Part shown: one piece after another, positions 11,857 to 24,603 of the stretch
Layout of the letters: each line of letters opens with the position of its first letter
How positions within the stretch are numbered: position 1 is the first letter of the stretch
Source of the DNA: Silene latifolia
Lineage: Eukaryota > Streptophyta > Magnoliopsida > Caryophyllales > Caryophyllaceae
Assembly (NCBI RefSeq): GCF_048544455.1
Contig: NC_133538.1
Location: 43,312,969-43,376,968, forward strand
Length of the DNA: 64,000 nucleotides
Direction: 5' to 3'
The notes under the pieces: model-generated
What the model was told of the DNA's origin: nothing
What the model saw: only the letters and a program-made list of their open reading frames with translations
Database searches by the model: none
Position numbers and translations under genes: made by a program

Positions 11857-13095
11857 TATGGTCTATGGTCACGAGTCAGAAACAATATCACACGTTATTT
11901 TTAATAATATCACACCTTATACTAAACAGTATCACTATTTGAGGATAACAGAATGTGATATTGTTTGTAATGGTTACGAGACAGAAACAATATCATTCGT
12001 TATTAGAAATAATATCACTCCTTATATAAAACAATATCACTGTTTCAACTTTCTTTTATATTTTCCTAGGGAGTTTTAGAAACAATACCACACCTTATTA
12101 GAAATAATATCACAACTTATACTAAACAGTTTCACTATTTGAGGATAACAGAATGTGATATTGTTTGTTATTGTTACGAGATAGAAACAATATCATACTT
12201 TATTTGAAATAATATCACTCCTTATATAAAACAATATCACTATTTCACCTTATTTTTGTATTTTTCATGGGAGTTCAAATGAGGATGATGCTGATGATGG
12301 TTGATCGATCGAAGGATTTTTTGTTGATGGCGCTCATTAATTATAGCAGCAGCAAATAGACGAAATACTTTATCACTAGTATATTAATATACACCACAAA
12401 CTTCATTATTAGAGTATAGATTATACGTTATTTTATATAGAAAATACTCGGGTATAATATTCGATCATTTTATTCGTCCCAGTTGTCTTATTTTTGTATT
12501 TTTTGTGATACTGAGAAACAATACCACACCTTATATTTAAAAATTTCACATCTTACTCTAAACAGTATCACTACGTCAGAAGTACTTTACATGCCTCTTG
12601 TTTTAAAATTTTCACATCTTGTTTTTTGTGTGTTGACAAAATACATCACACCCAGTGTATACAAATATCACAAACTATAAAACAATATCACAAACATCAA
12701 ATTAAAATATGGAAGTTCATAATAAACAATATCACATTTTTTAAAACCATCATTATTGTTATTTACCTTTATTATGCTTCTGCTGTTTTTGTAACACAAT
12801 ACCAACCTGTGTACACAACAATATCACAATATTCTAAAAACGATATCAACGTAAGATTTAAAAATCCATATCCACTGTGTGATATTGTTTAGCAAACTGT
12901 GTGATATTGTTTAGCAAACTATGTGATATAATTATTTACATTTATTATACTTCTGCTATTTTGTAACACAATATCATAACATTCTAAAAACAATGTCGAA
13001 GTAAGATTTAAAAATTCATATCCACTGTGTGATATTGTTTAGCAAACTGTGTGATATTGAGAAGCAATATCACAACAATTATAGCACAATATCAC
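11857..13095. repeat. Diverged tandem repeats carrying AACAATATCAC motifs
   Basis: The block TATTTGAGGATAACAGAATG with GTGATATTGTTTG occurs at 11937 and 12133, a period of about 196 bp. A second pair of blocks (about 12755-12910 and 12930-13060) shares TTTATTATNCTTCTGCT and TCATATCCACTGTGTGATATTG. Within them AACAATATCAC and its reverse complement recur every 20-40 bases, with variants. The short open frames here are composition artefacts. Confidence 0.75.
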
Positions 13096-13514
13096 ACCAC
13101 TCTTGAAAAATTATCACACTTTACCAAGAGTTATATCAGATCCAAAAGAGCCATCACTACTTCTTTACCATTATAAAAAATTTACCATTAGATTCCTTGT
13201 ACTACTAACATTACATTCCATTTAGTTTACTTACAACTTTGTGCTAACAAATCTAGTAGTCCTAATTCCTTCCTCTACCTCTATCGCGGTTCTTAGGATT
13301 TGCAACGGTCTTTACCTTATCACGTTTGTATGTTATTGTGGGGTCGTTTCTACCATCTTCACCATCTTTTCCGGAATCAACTCCTCTGTAAAGCAAATAC
13401 ATAATAACAGACAGTTATTATTTCTGGACACCTTTTTTTTTGTACAAGAATAATTATAGTCAGTCCTAATTGCTTTCTGCCTTTTTGTATAAAAAACTGT
13501 AAATGCTTTAGTTT

Positions 13515-16171
13515 TTACCTTTTCCTAGGAGATTGCCGAAGAATTGGCAATTCTGTGTTAATAATCGGTATCTTAGTACAATCCTTCTTTGCTGTTTCCG
13601 GAACATCTTTTTTATTTGCCTCCTGGTCAACAACATCAGCCTTCTCTTTTGTCTGAACTTCTGCCTTTGGTACTTCCTCCTTCTGCTTCCCTTTCACATT
13701 TTCGTTGTTCTTCCTCTTTTGCTTTAATGTCTTCCAAAGTTCCTCCTTTCCAGCTGAAAATTCTTTTACCTTTTCGATCAAAGGTGTCCTGTTCTCATTT
13801 ATGTCAGCTAAAAGCAATGTTGCTGCCATTTTTAGCCAGTAGTATCGCCTATACACTTTCTAGTTCAAGTCGCCTTCAAACATTACACCCTCATATCGTA
13901 TCATGTGCATCAATAAGAAGTTTCAAGACTCAGTATTGTTCATCTCTGTCTTTTGCCAAGGGAAGTTGATGTTGACAACATCAAACGTTATTATATCATC
14001 CGCTCATTCAACATTCTTCTTTTCTAGGTAGTCACTCATGTACTCAGCCTATAATATTAAGCTTAACCATTAGTGATAATTTCACAAACACTGAAATCCA
14101 TTATTTCAATGTTAATATACACCAATAATTTTGGTTCGGTTTCAAACTCGTCATCAAAAGCTACCAACCAAAACAATATTTATAACTTCACAAACTACTC
14201 TTAGTAACGAGGTAAGTAAAGGTCGGATCCCAAGGGACAGGTATTGATGTAGGATTCTCAATTGCAAATAGCTATGTCTTGGGGTGTCACATTTTGGGTT
14301 GAGGTGATGTGTAATCTAAACTAATCAACAAGATGAAAGTAAAGTAATGAAAGCAAAACAAGGCAATTAAAAGGAGTTGTAAACAATTAATTAAAGGCAC
14401 TAGGGTGTCATGGGTTCATAGGGGATTCATGGGAGTTTGATCATACAACACATGTTATCAATTATATAACAAGCACTTATTGTTGTGATGGGATCGAGTT
14501 AGTGTATATCTTACAATCCCTAAGAAGGTTTGGGTCCCGGAGCCGAATCGATTAGATTGTACAACACCTACAAGTCGACTTAATCGTTCCTATTCAACTA
14601 TATGCATGGTCTAATGAGGCTCGAGTTGGTTTATAAGCTTACGAACCTCATTAAATAGATAGGTGTTGGATCAAAAAATGCAAGGATTCATAGGCTCACA
14701 TTTCATCAAACATAACATGTGCATAAGTTGAAATCACAACAAGCAAGCAATTTAATTATGAAAACATATTAGGTTAAGCATAGATCAATCCCCATGTTTG
14801 TTTCCCCTAATTCCCCATTAACACTAGCTAAGGAAACTACTCACTCATGATCAAGTTTAGCGTGCTAATAAGGTTGTCAATCATACTAACAAAGCAAAAC
14901 ATGATGAATAAATGAAAGTGATTAACAATAATTAAATAAGATTAAGAGAGAATTATACCTATGATGATTATTCCAAATAATAAGGCAAAGAATAATAGAA
15001 GTACTTGATGATTGATAGAAGGTTGTCAATCTTCCAAATAAACCCAAATAATCTTCTAATTACCCAAAATAAAGGAAGAACAATAGAGAAATTAAGGAAA
15101 GATAAAGATGTGATTAATATTGAGAAATGTATTACAACTAAATTAAGACTAATTTGAGAGAATTACAACTTAATTAAGAGATGGTTAATAAGTGATTAGG
15201 AGAGATGATAAGAGTTGATTAACGGATGATGATAATCTAGGTAGTACAAAGGGGTATTTATACTAAAGATTAGGTACAAGGATTAGGGTTACTAAGGGCT
15301 TAAATGACTATTAAGACCATAAGAAAAGTTGAGGAAATGCTACTCCCGAGGGAAATGAGCGGATCCTCCTTGCTAGTCCTGCCTCGGTCCGCTCGTCCCG
15401 TGTTATGGCACGGGCTCTTCTGACTTGTGATCTGCTCGGATCCTGGGTGAGACGCTCGGGTCCTGGCACTTCAAGCCGCTCGTCCTGGGAACAAGACGCC
15501 CGGATCCTGGTGTTCTGGGATGCTCGGATCGTGCTCGATCCACTCGGTTTCCTGGACAAAGTGCTTCTCTTCTTTTTCTCCTTAACAATCCGCAAGGATC
15601 ATGTCGGGGATGCAAGGATCATTTCATCATTGCCCATTTCACTTTATTATCTACCTAGGCCTCTAGTGTTGGTCTTCTATTTGATGCTTGGTCATTAGGT
15701 GCGATCCATTTAGTTCCATTTCGCCTCATAAATGCAAGGTTAACAATCCTTTCCTACCAAGGAGACAAAACCTCAAAGAATATGCAAAATGGGAAACTAA
15801 AGATAGTAAATGACCCAAATAAGTGCTATAAAGCATAGGAACGAGGTAAATTCGGGGACTAAATGTGCTCAAATATGAGTCACATCAAATTTAAAGAAAT
15901 ATCAATTAATCATACCACCAAATCTGCAACTTTGTATATTTGTGTTTGCTCCCAATCGGCGTACTCTGTGTTGTCCAGCATTTCCACTGTTTCGGTTTTG
16001 AAATTTATACAAACACATAAATAATGTTCTTTCCATACCATTGGAATAAAAACCAGATCTGCTTCCAGGTTACAGGGAACTGTGTTTCTTCTAATGAATT
16101 CGTCCCATTCTTCGAACATCTTTTCTTTAATCAATTACATGTCTTCAGTTCCTTCGGTTTTTATTTCCTGT

Positions 16172-16224
<53 letters not shown>

Positions 16225-16850
16225 TAAAAGTCCTATTTTATTTTAAAGAGTTATTACATTTAATCAAACTAAATTGACAGCTTACCATGTGTCGAATCCC
16301 AAAAAACATTAAACTGTTTCACATTTTTCTGTGTGCTCAATCTGGTTCAGAATTAGCGACCAACATTCAATCACATTGCTACTGACGTGCACCTTAGGAA
16401 GTAATGACAATATATCATTTTTGACAAGATATTGATCATTACTGAATTTGGCAACCACCTGACTGCTCCAAACATTAACACAAAACAAATTAAAATAGTG
16501 CAAACAATATCACACTACTCTAAAAATAATATCACACCCTTAAAGAAACAGTATCACAAAAAAAAGCAGTTCTGATATATTCATAGATTTTTAAGGAACC
16601 ATACTCTAATGGGAAACTGTGGTCGTCCAATAGGCAGCAGTCAAGCACTTGTTTCCTCATGGTCAACATCTTTGCACACAGTGATTTGTTAGCCTTCATA
16701 AACCTTGAGACGACCTCCAGCTTATCATCTGCCACACCACAGTTGTACGTGCTTCCAAGGCTATCTGATTTCCCCCTTCTACCGCTTCCACGACACTGGC
16801 AGAACCATCTTCTACCATAACTAGAAAAATATATATTGTTATTGAACACA
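13515..16850 (-). pseudogene. Ulp1/C48-protease-like gene, downstream copy, catalytic Cys lost
   Basis: This is a partial, diverged duplicate of the C-terminal half of the gene at 16978-21312. Read from right to left, 16850-16532 has MRKQVLDCCLLDDH, matching CRKEVMDYCLLTDH in the other copy. 16503-16309 has NVIECWSLILNQ. 16134-15910 has the histidine block LVFIPMVWKEHYLCVCINF and LDNTEYADW. The terminal exon near 13970-13515 reads NFLLMHMIRYEG and YYWLKMAATLLLADINENR. Where the nucleophile motif D-C-G is expected, the sequence reads S-stop-N, with TGA at the Cys position. A solo LTR (14132-15887) separates the His/Asp part from the Cys part. A TA tract lies at 16180-16222. Non-functional as a protease. 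Confidence 0.7.
14132..15887 (-). mobile_element. Solo LTR with TSD AATTT, inserted in the Ulp1-like pseudogene
   Basis: On the minus strand the LTR starts TGATGTGACTCATATTTGAG and ends AAACCGAACCA. The flanks are AATTT on both sides (14127-14131 and 15888-15892), a perfect 5-bp duplication. At 15355-15560 there is a cluster of GC-rich words such as GCTCGGATCCTGG, CGCTCGGGTCCTGG and GCCCGGATCCTGG, set in otherwise AT-rich DNA. Length 1756 bp. No internal region, so it is a recombination product. The open frames at 15311-15698 lie in the GC-rich cluster and are not genes. Confidence 0.88.
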
Positions 16851-16977
16851 TAATGAGTATATATAATGAAAATAAGTCAGTGTTAAAGAAAATTACCTTT
16901 TATTTTTGATACAGGAGTCTTAACATTCTTTTTCCCAGGTTTCCCTCTCTTGTTTTTGTTTGCTGCTTTCCTTTTCA

Positions 16978-19900
16978 TCAGCAATTTAGGTAACAGTGTT
17001 TCTTTGATGGATTAAGGTTTGCAACGTTCCTCAGGACCTCCCTCCTTCTTTTATTTAAATCACTCAAGACAAGCGTCGCTGCAATCTTCCCCCTATATAA
17101 CTGCCTCTTCTTTTCATTGTTGAGTTCACATTTAAAATCTTCACCCACAAAAAACATCATGTGAAACATCATGAATAATCCACAATCCAGGTTCAACTCT
17201 TTTGTTTGCCAATCAAAGGCCACATTTGCCAGCACGTAGTCTTGTACTTTTACCCCCACTTTCATTGCCTTTAGTATTGAGGTAGTGCCCATAAACAGCC
17301 CCATGTATATGTTTAGAATAAATAACTATAAAATTTCAATCTTAGCTAAGAAAAGCATTATATCCTTAGTTCTTATCTTTTAATATAGTACTTATAGTTA
17401 AATGAGCCAGGTGTACATGTTCCTCGTCTTCGAAATCATCATATTCTCGGTTGTCCAAGTAGAACATTTTTTCCCTCTTGGAGTAAATACAGACGCAAAT
17501 GTAGTGCTCTTGATATAGCAAAGGTATGAACACCTATAGAAATGTTATAAAGAAAATAACAATTGTTATTCACAGAATATATAATACAATATCACACGTA
17601 ACGAGTAACAATATCACATAATATATAATACAATACCACAACTAAAATATTTATCTGATTTAAGGAACAATATCAATACTTACTTCTGACAATATCACAT
17701 AATATACTTAACAGTATCACAACTAAAAGTATTTTAAATTCTTACCATATCGGAATTCAAATTCAGTGGCTATTTATACTGATCTGACCACATATCCCAT
17801 GTCCTCCATACGTCTCCCTTAAGTCTTGTCACTCCATCAACATCTTCTTCAGCTACAAGTAAGATTTTCTCCATAGCACGTTGTTTATAAGAGAATTGAT
17901 TAGTCTTATTGACACACATTTTTACACTATGTAATTTAAAACACGAGGAACGCATGAAGTTTATGTTTTCCATACCGAGTGGGCAAGGCCGTAGAAAATC
18001 CTTGTCGGTCTGTTGCTGTCGTTTTGTGCCATTTGGAAGTGATTGAGCAATATTGCCCATGACTCAATAACCCCTGCTTATATTTTAGTGTTATGCAACA
18101 AAGACTCAATATCGCTCTTTGGTTGGCATGGTAAATACCAAAGTCATAGACAATCTCTCTGTGCCATATTCGAAAAAAATACTTTATTATTATGGAGTAG
18201 ATTAATTAATGTCTTACATTGAAAAAATAAACTTATATCTTCTTTATTGCATGATCTGTAAGTAAGCAATAATCCATGACTTCCTTCCGACACTTCAAGA
18301 CAGTCTCAAATAAATGGTCTTGTCTGAACATAGAATCTGAGACAAGTTGAGCATCCTTGTCTGGCAAACTACAGTCCATAGTACACCCCAAATTATGAGG
18401 TACCATATCTGCTGATTCAGGTATTTTCTTCATGCTGTCTGCGTGCAACAAATAGTCATTGATGATCCTCGTTCCCATTGTTTCCAACTGAATATTTGGA
18501 ACAACCTCCTTCATATGAGGCTCGACACTTTATCATCATTCTTCTCCCCAGCCTCTTTTCCACTGCCTTTTGTGCGTGGGTTCTTAGTATCCAAGTCCTC
18601 AACATTTGGTACATTGTCAACATTTTTCTCAAAATCTTTTCCAATTCCCTCCTCAATATTTGGTACGTTCTCAACATTTGTTGTATCGTCATCCCTTTTT
18701 CCAGGTTCCTCATTCATTTCCTGAACCTCTTTTTCAATGCCCTCATTTAGTTTATCAGCAACAGTCTTGGTCCCTCCTAAACCAACATTGATTACACCTT
18801 CATCAAGCTGTGTAAACACATCTGTCTCCTCATTTATTTTTTCATTCTCTTTTTCAATGCCTTTTTAATTAAGTGTAATCACGATTCAACTCTTCATTGA
18901 ATTCCTCCGCAACGGCACTTCCTACTCCTACACCAATATTAGATATTACATCGTTCAATTTTGAATTCATGTCATTATCCAGCCTAACCTTGGTCTTTAT
19001 CATCACCACTGTCCAAGATAGTAACATCATTAATATCATCATCTTGCTGTTTATCATCGCATTCTAACTCATCATCGCTGTTCTGAAGATCTTTATCTAT
19101 ACATCCACCATATTTTTTGTGCAATTCCTTGTACTGCACTTTCAACATTTCAGTCCAAACATCAAATGATGGTAGTCCTTGTTTTGCTTTCTCCATTTCA
19201 TATGACCTTGCTATCAACATGTCCATCAACTTATGATATCCAAGATCGTTCATGAAAGGTAGCGTTTGAGTCTCTGTTGTACTGTTTTCAGGATTCCCAA
19301 CCTCTTCTTCAGCAGCAGCATGTTCTTTAGGATCAACATCTTCAGCACCATCTACCTTTGCACCAGATTGTGTAGATGTAGTTGCTTCACCCATTGAATT
19401 TTTTTTTTTCATAGTGATGAGCTTTCTCTTGTTACGTACGTACCTACCAATGAACAATTCATTGTCCCTCTTCATACGTAGATAAATTTCATGAGCACTC
19501 TGCCAAATTACAAAATAAATATATTAAACACTAAGATAGACTCTTTAATATGTAAAAATAAGGATATGTGAAACAATAATTAGGTTATTCAATATCAATA
19601 TCATAACAATATCACAGCATACTGAAAATAATATCAATTTAGTGCAAAAACAATATCACAATAATTTTTTAATCAATATCACAACAATATTTTATTCAAT
19701 ATCATTTGCTTTTAGAAACTATATCACAATTATCAATTAACAATATCACACAATATATTAAACAATATCATAGCTAAAATAATTATCAGATAGCAAATGA
19801 TTTTATTCAATGTCAATATCATAATAATATCACAACATACTGAAAATAATATCACACTAGTGCAAAAACAATATCACAACAATCTTTTAATCAATATCAC

Positions 19901-21312
19901 AACAATCTTTTATTCAATATCATTTGCTTTTAGAAACTATATCACATTTATTAATTAACAATATCACACAATATATTAAACAAAATCATAGCTAAAATAA
20001 CTATCAGTTAGCAAATGATTTTATTAGTGCTTACATCCATTGCCCTTGCTCTAATTTGTTTATCAGTTTCAACACTACTAGGCAACTTCACCATCATATA
20101 CCCCTCTTTTGTTTCCACTTCAGCTTCAGTGTCATCTTCATGATCAGACGCCTGAGTCAATAATATCTCTAGACCTCCTGAAGAATATGGTGTTTTTTTA
20201 GGGACTTCTTGTTGCTGGCAGATGGAGTACTGAATCTTTGATATTGGAGCATTCCCCAAAGATCCAGTTTTTTTCTCATCATCCACTCTTTTTGACAATT
20301 TTTTATCGTCCCAATGTTGGATGAGTGGTAAAGTGTGTTCCAAAACATCGCCCTTGAAATCAAACCTATGCATATACGCTAGCATAAGAACTATTATGCA
20401 TCCGCTGACAGTTGACTTTTCCCCTTCTTTGAATACCTTAATACTCTTAACCATTTCCTCAAATACGTATTCACACCAATCAAATTGGCTTATCCTTATC
20501 ACATGCTCAACAGCCTTTACCAGTTTCAAGTCCAGAGATTTATTTGAAGACGGTGCTAGGAAAATAGACATGCTGTAAATTACAAACATTCTTTTAAATT
20601 CATCTCCAGCATCGTTACATTCCATCAATCTATCATGCACATCCTTGACCATAATTGGAGCGGAAGTACTCTTCTATTCAAACTTCGCCCTTCATGCATT
20701 TTTTAACTTAGTGTCTGTCACAACAGTAGTGTTTCCCATGTGAGCAATGTCCACTTTACGACCTTCTCGAGGAAGTTGAAATATGTCATGCACATTGTCT
20801 TTTGTCAACAGAAAATCAAACTTTTTTGTTTTGAACATGTTGCATGTGTAATCAAATGCCTTCAGCAGCAACTTTAGAATTCTATGTGAATTTTTTGTTA
20901 GTTTCAACTCTAACAATCCACCAAACCCAATATCAGAAACAACCTTCTTTTGTTCTTCATATAATTTGTTAATCAACTCAACTAACTTTAGTGGCCTACA
21001 TCTAGTCTGAAATGGTTGTGCCTTCTTTTTTCCTATCTCAGGCTGCTCTACCACTGCATCCTGTATCACCATTTTGTCTTCTTTGTTTTTATTTTTATTA
21101 TCAGACTATGATTCCTTTGTTGATGGTTGCCCCTTTATTTTGAGGACAGGCTGATCTTCAACGTCATCTTGTATCAACATTTTCTCGGCTTTACTTTTAT
21201 TTTAATTACCAGCCTTTGACCTGTTGGTTGGTTGTTGTTCAACCTCATCATTTGTTGATGGCCTCGTTCTGCTGTATGTTTTCTCAGGTTTGTTGGAAGC
21301 TGTCAAGTCCAT
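16978..21312 (-). CDS. Ulp1/C48-protease-like gene carried by the MULE, upstream copy
   Basis: A multi-part gene read right to left from ATG at 21312. 21072-20692 encodes a conserved-looking block (FQTRCRPLKLVELINKLY, SDIGFGGLLELKL, VHDIFQLP), as in the N-terminal domain of plant transposon Ulp1 proteins. 20652-20008 continues it (QFDWCEYVFEEMVKSIK). 19475-18511 is a long acidic, low-complexity linker. 18514-18233 has CRKEVMDYCLLTDH. 18065-17770 has ESWAILLNHFQMAQND. 17530-17400 has the His/Asp block VFIPLLYQEHYICVCIYSK and FYLDNREYDDFE. 17304-16978 has the Cys block NLDCGLFMMFHMM. The His, Asp and Cys of a C48 desumoylating protease are all recognisable. Introns contain AACAATATCAC arrays. 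I could not verify all splice joins; at least one stop interrupts 21183-21210, perhaps in an intron. The role in transposition is unknown. Confidence 0.65.
19556..20030. repeat. Two-copy tandem repeat of about 230 bp in an intron of the Ulp1-like gene
   Basis: The segment with AATATCATAACAATATCACA, CATACTGAAAATAATATCA, TCATTTGCTTTTAGAAACTA and ATAGCTAAAATAA is present twice, at about 19580-19800 and 19805-20025. Each copy carries about eight AACAATATCAC-type words. Confidence 0.85.
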
Positions 21313-22499
21313 TCTGCTGAATCAATATCACACTTCATTAGAAATAATTTCACACCTTATTCAAAACAACATCACTATTGTATGTCACTGGTTATAAGTA
21401 TTTTTAAAGGAGTATACAATTTTGTATTTCTGTAAACACTATCAATATTACAACTACTCAAAATCCATGAAGATTGAGTACCATTAATATTCAGATTCAA
21501 TATCAGAGCATACAAATAACAGTATTACAAGTTTTCTTTATCATAGCCAACATATATATCAGCATTACTCATTGTACTGAACAGAAACCATCAATTTATG
21601 GACCTCATTGTTAAACAAATTCAATTTAGGAATATGAAACTGTAATTGTTCACATTTAACAAAACTTTTAACACTAATTTTCGCGATTCAAACAATTTTG
21701 AAACCGTAATTTTGACAAATACACAATTTTGAACTTTCAATTTCACAATCGAATAGTGTTGAAACGAACAATTAAACGTATTACTATATTAAACAGTTTT
21801 TAACCAGTTTTAACCCTAATTTTTCACAAATAAACAATGTTGAACTTTGAATATCACAATCGAACAATGTTGAAACCTAAATTTCGCAATTGAATAGGTT
21901 AAAACCTATTTTAAATTGATTAAAACAACACGAAATACTAATTTTCCACTTCGAACAATGTCGAACCCTAAATTTCGCAATCGCGCAATATTGAACCCTA
22001 ATTTAGGAGATTTAAACAGAAAAATATGTAATTATCAACTGTAACAGAAAAACATGCAATTAACAACTACGAAGTTGTACGATTTTATGAAAATTATTGG
22101 AAATTAACGAAGTTTAGTAATAATTTTCATACTTAAACTAACAACTGCATAAATACTCGATTTTAACAATTATTTCACTAAAATTCAAGTAGTCGACCGA
22201 ATTAAGACAGAAACTGTACCTGATTTCTACTGAAAACGCAATTGAATTGAACAATGATTAGTATTTCTTCGTAAATTGTTAGTGATTCGCCTTAATAATC
22301 GAGAGTTTCTGTGTTTTTTTTTTCAGTTTTTAGAGAGAGAAAGTGAATAGTCGAAAAAACTGTCGCGCGTTTATGAATTTTGAACAAGCGTGCGTCTTGT
22401 TTTTGTTACCTTATTTTGGAAGTGATATTGTTTAGTATAATGTGTGATATTGTACTCGTTACTCAATCCTCAAATATTTAGTAGTTCTCACCGGATCTC

Positions 22500-22502
<3 letters not shown>
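21313..22502. other. AT-rich right flank of the MULE with promoter potential for the minus-strand gene
   Basis: No coding signal is seen. GAACAATGTTGAAACCTAA-type words recur at 21740-22000 (TTGAACTTTGAATNTCACAATCGAACAAT variants), a diverged short repeat. The two final GTGATATTGT words are at 22420-22455, followed by the right terminal repeat. The upstream region of the minus-strand gene would lie here. Confidence 0.5.

Positions 22503-22531
<29 letters not shown>
22503..22531. repeat. (TA)14 tract at the right end of the MULE
   Basis: TA dinucleotides directly follow the MULE right end (GGATCTCGAC), and the CACTA-derived region begins after them. Confidence 0.9.
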
Positions 22532-22533
<2 letters not shown>

Positions 22534-22588
22534 TGAAATTATACTACTTATTTTAATCATATTCATTTCTACTACAAAGCTACAAACA

Positions 22589-23535
22589 ATGGCCAGGTTG
22601 ATACTCAGAATGGTGGAAACGAGGGATAAGCTATCTGAAGAAGAGTTGGTTATGGTTCGGCAAGTTATAAAGGAAGCAAGAGAGAAGGAAAAAGCGGGCA
22701 TGCGAACTGAGGATGACATGGCAAAGGAGAATGAAGTGGGAGCTGAAGACATGTCAAAAGATCAAGATCGGGTAGTTGAAGAGGAAACCATGAAGGCCGT
22801 GAGAGAGGAGGTGGAGGTAGTTGATGATGACACCTTTTTATCATCTCCAAATCCGGCTTTTGACAAGGTATTAGCTACTACGGCTAGTTTATAATTGTTG
22901 TATATATACTAATTAATTAAATTTATTAATTAAAGTAGTGCATGTATATATACTAATTAATTAAAAATGTGAAGGATGTTTGCAAGAAGCCTTGTGTTCT
23001 TTACTACAATGTCCCTACAGTAGCATCCGGAAAAATTGGTTTTGCTAGGGGAGCAGCGTTCTATTACGACCAGATTCAAGAAGTTGAGGTTCAAGGCATT
23101 GCCCTCCATCAGAAATGGAGAGAAGTGGAAGTGACCGACTTATATCTAGAGGAATATGGTACTCTAATAGTACCACTTAGTGATAATTGGCGTTTGCAAG
23201 ATGTCGTGGGTTCTATTGTGCAATGGCATGAAGCATTCATTAGTGTTGACATCTCCGGGGTAGTTATGCTAAAGCTAACGCATTTTATATAATGAACGCC
23301 TTTAAATTTATTAGGGTAACCTTATCTAACATAAAGTAAGTATTTCAATTTTTACATTTGCAGGAGTTATACGAAGCCATTATGGCCGAAATTAGGACTA
23401 CTTCGTCAACACCCAAAGTCACTGATTCGACTGCCTCTCCACCCAAAATTCAAGAGGTAATAATAATTTGAAAAATAGATTGTGAGCTTTTCCTTTTTTT
23501 TTTGGTTATTTAAATTATATATGACGTCTCGTGTA

Positions 23536-23619
<84 letters not shown>

Positions 23620-24526
23620 CCTAAATTGTAGACCGAGGTTAAATCGGACGACGTACATTATAAGCCATCTACTTTTGCTACACACAACCCTTATGTTCCT
23701 CTTAAAAATAAATATCAGAGCGATGATTATAAGCAAAAATTTAATACTCCAACGCTCTTAGCTTTTCACCAGCTGGCTGAAAGGAAGGCAGCTACCGAGT
23801 CTGTACTCATTATTGAGATCGAAGAGGATGTTGTGGGTGAAGTTACAGTTGTTATGATAGACGGGGAATCACTGTGTCAGTTTCTCGACCTTGACGAGTT
23901 AGATGCTATGCACATTTTAATTTGGATGAAGTAAGTTCATTAATAAAACTTGTCATTTGGCTTTATGAATAGTGATGTTTATTTAAATCATAAATGAAAA
24001 TAACATTCTTCGTTCCATTTGACGTAATAGGTACCTGTGTACACACATCGCTAAGGGGAACTACGTTTCTCATTACTACAGATTCTTGTCACCTGATGTG
24101 TTCTCTCAAAAGGTGTTTGGATATACATACGAAGATCACATCGATAAAATTGCTCAACGGTTGAGGACGCCCAAAAGCCTATGGTTTTCCCCATACAATG
24201 AGAATCGGTATGTATAGTACTTTATTATAATGAATCATGATTCTATTCATTTATTAACAAGCTTATATGCATGTATATGAACTAACAGTTCAATTTTCAA
24301 TATTTCACAGCAAGCATTGGCAGCTAACGGCAATCAATGTGAGAAAAAGCATAGTGTACTGGATTGACTCTTGCGGACATAGTCCCACTGAGAAATTTGT
24401 AAAGATGATAACCGACTAAGTTTACAACCTTACATTATAATGTCATTTGTTATTGTATGACCTTTAAAGACTAGGCTCCTTTTAATGTCCCATCAATATT
24501 ACTGAGCCAAATGCTAATTATAATTT

Positions 24527-24603
<77 letters not shown>

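Larger units (their letters stand above)
7496..22502. mobile_element. 15-kb MULE with FAR1-like transposase and two Ulp1-like genes
   Basis: The ends are inverted. The left end contains ATCATGTGAGTATGACTT and then ATATTTGAGGATTGAG. The right end, reverse-complemented, contains GAGATCCGGTGAGAACTAC and then AATATTTGAGGATTGAG. Both ends abut TA tracts. The + strand carries a FAR1/MULE-type transposase (9415-11818, decayed). The - strand carries two tandem Ulp1/C48-like genes (16978-21312 and 13515-16850), convergent with the transposase. GTGATATTGTT and its reverse AACAATATCAC occur dozens of times in non-coding parts from about 8540 to 22450. MULEs carrying Ulp1-like genes are known in plants (the KI/Kaonashi type). 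Placing this element with them is inference. Later insertions are a SINE, an LTR-type remnant and a solo LTR. Confidence 0.75.

Noticed and set aside
15311..15698. Overlapping open frames rich in R, S and G
   Set aside because: They fall in the GC-rich repeated-word cluster of a solo LTR.
18511..19475. The acidic minus-strand ORFs as an independent host gene
   Set aside because: They lie in order between the conserved N-terminal and protease parts of the Ulp1-like gene inside one MULE, and are best read as its linker.
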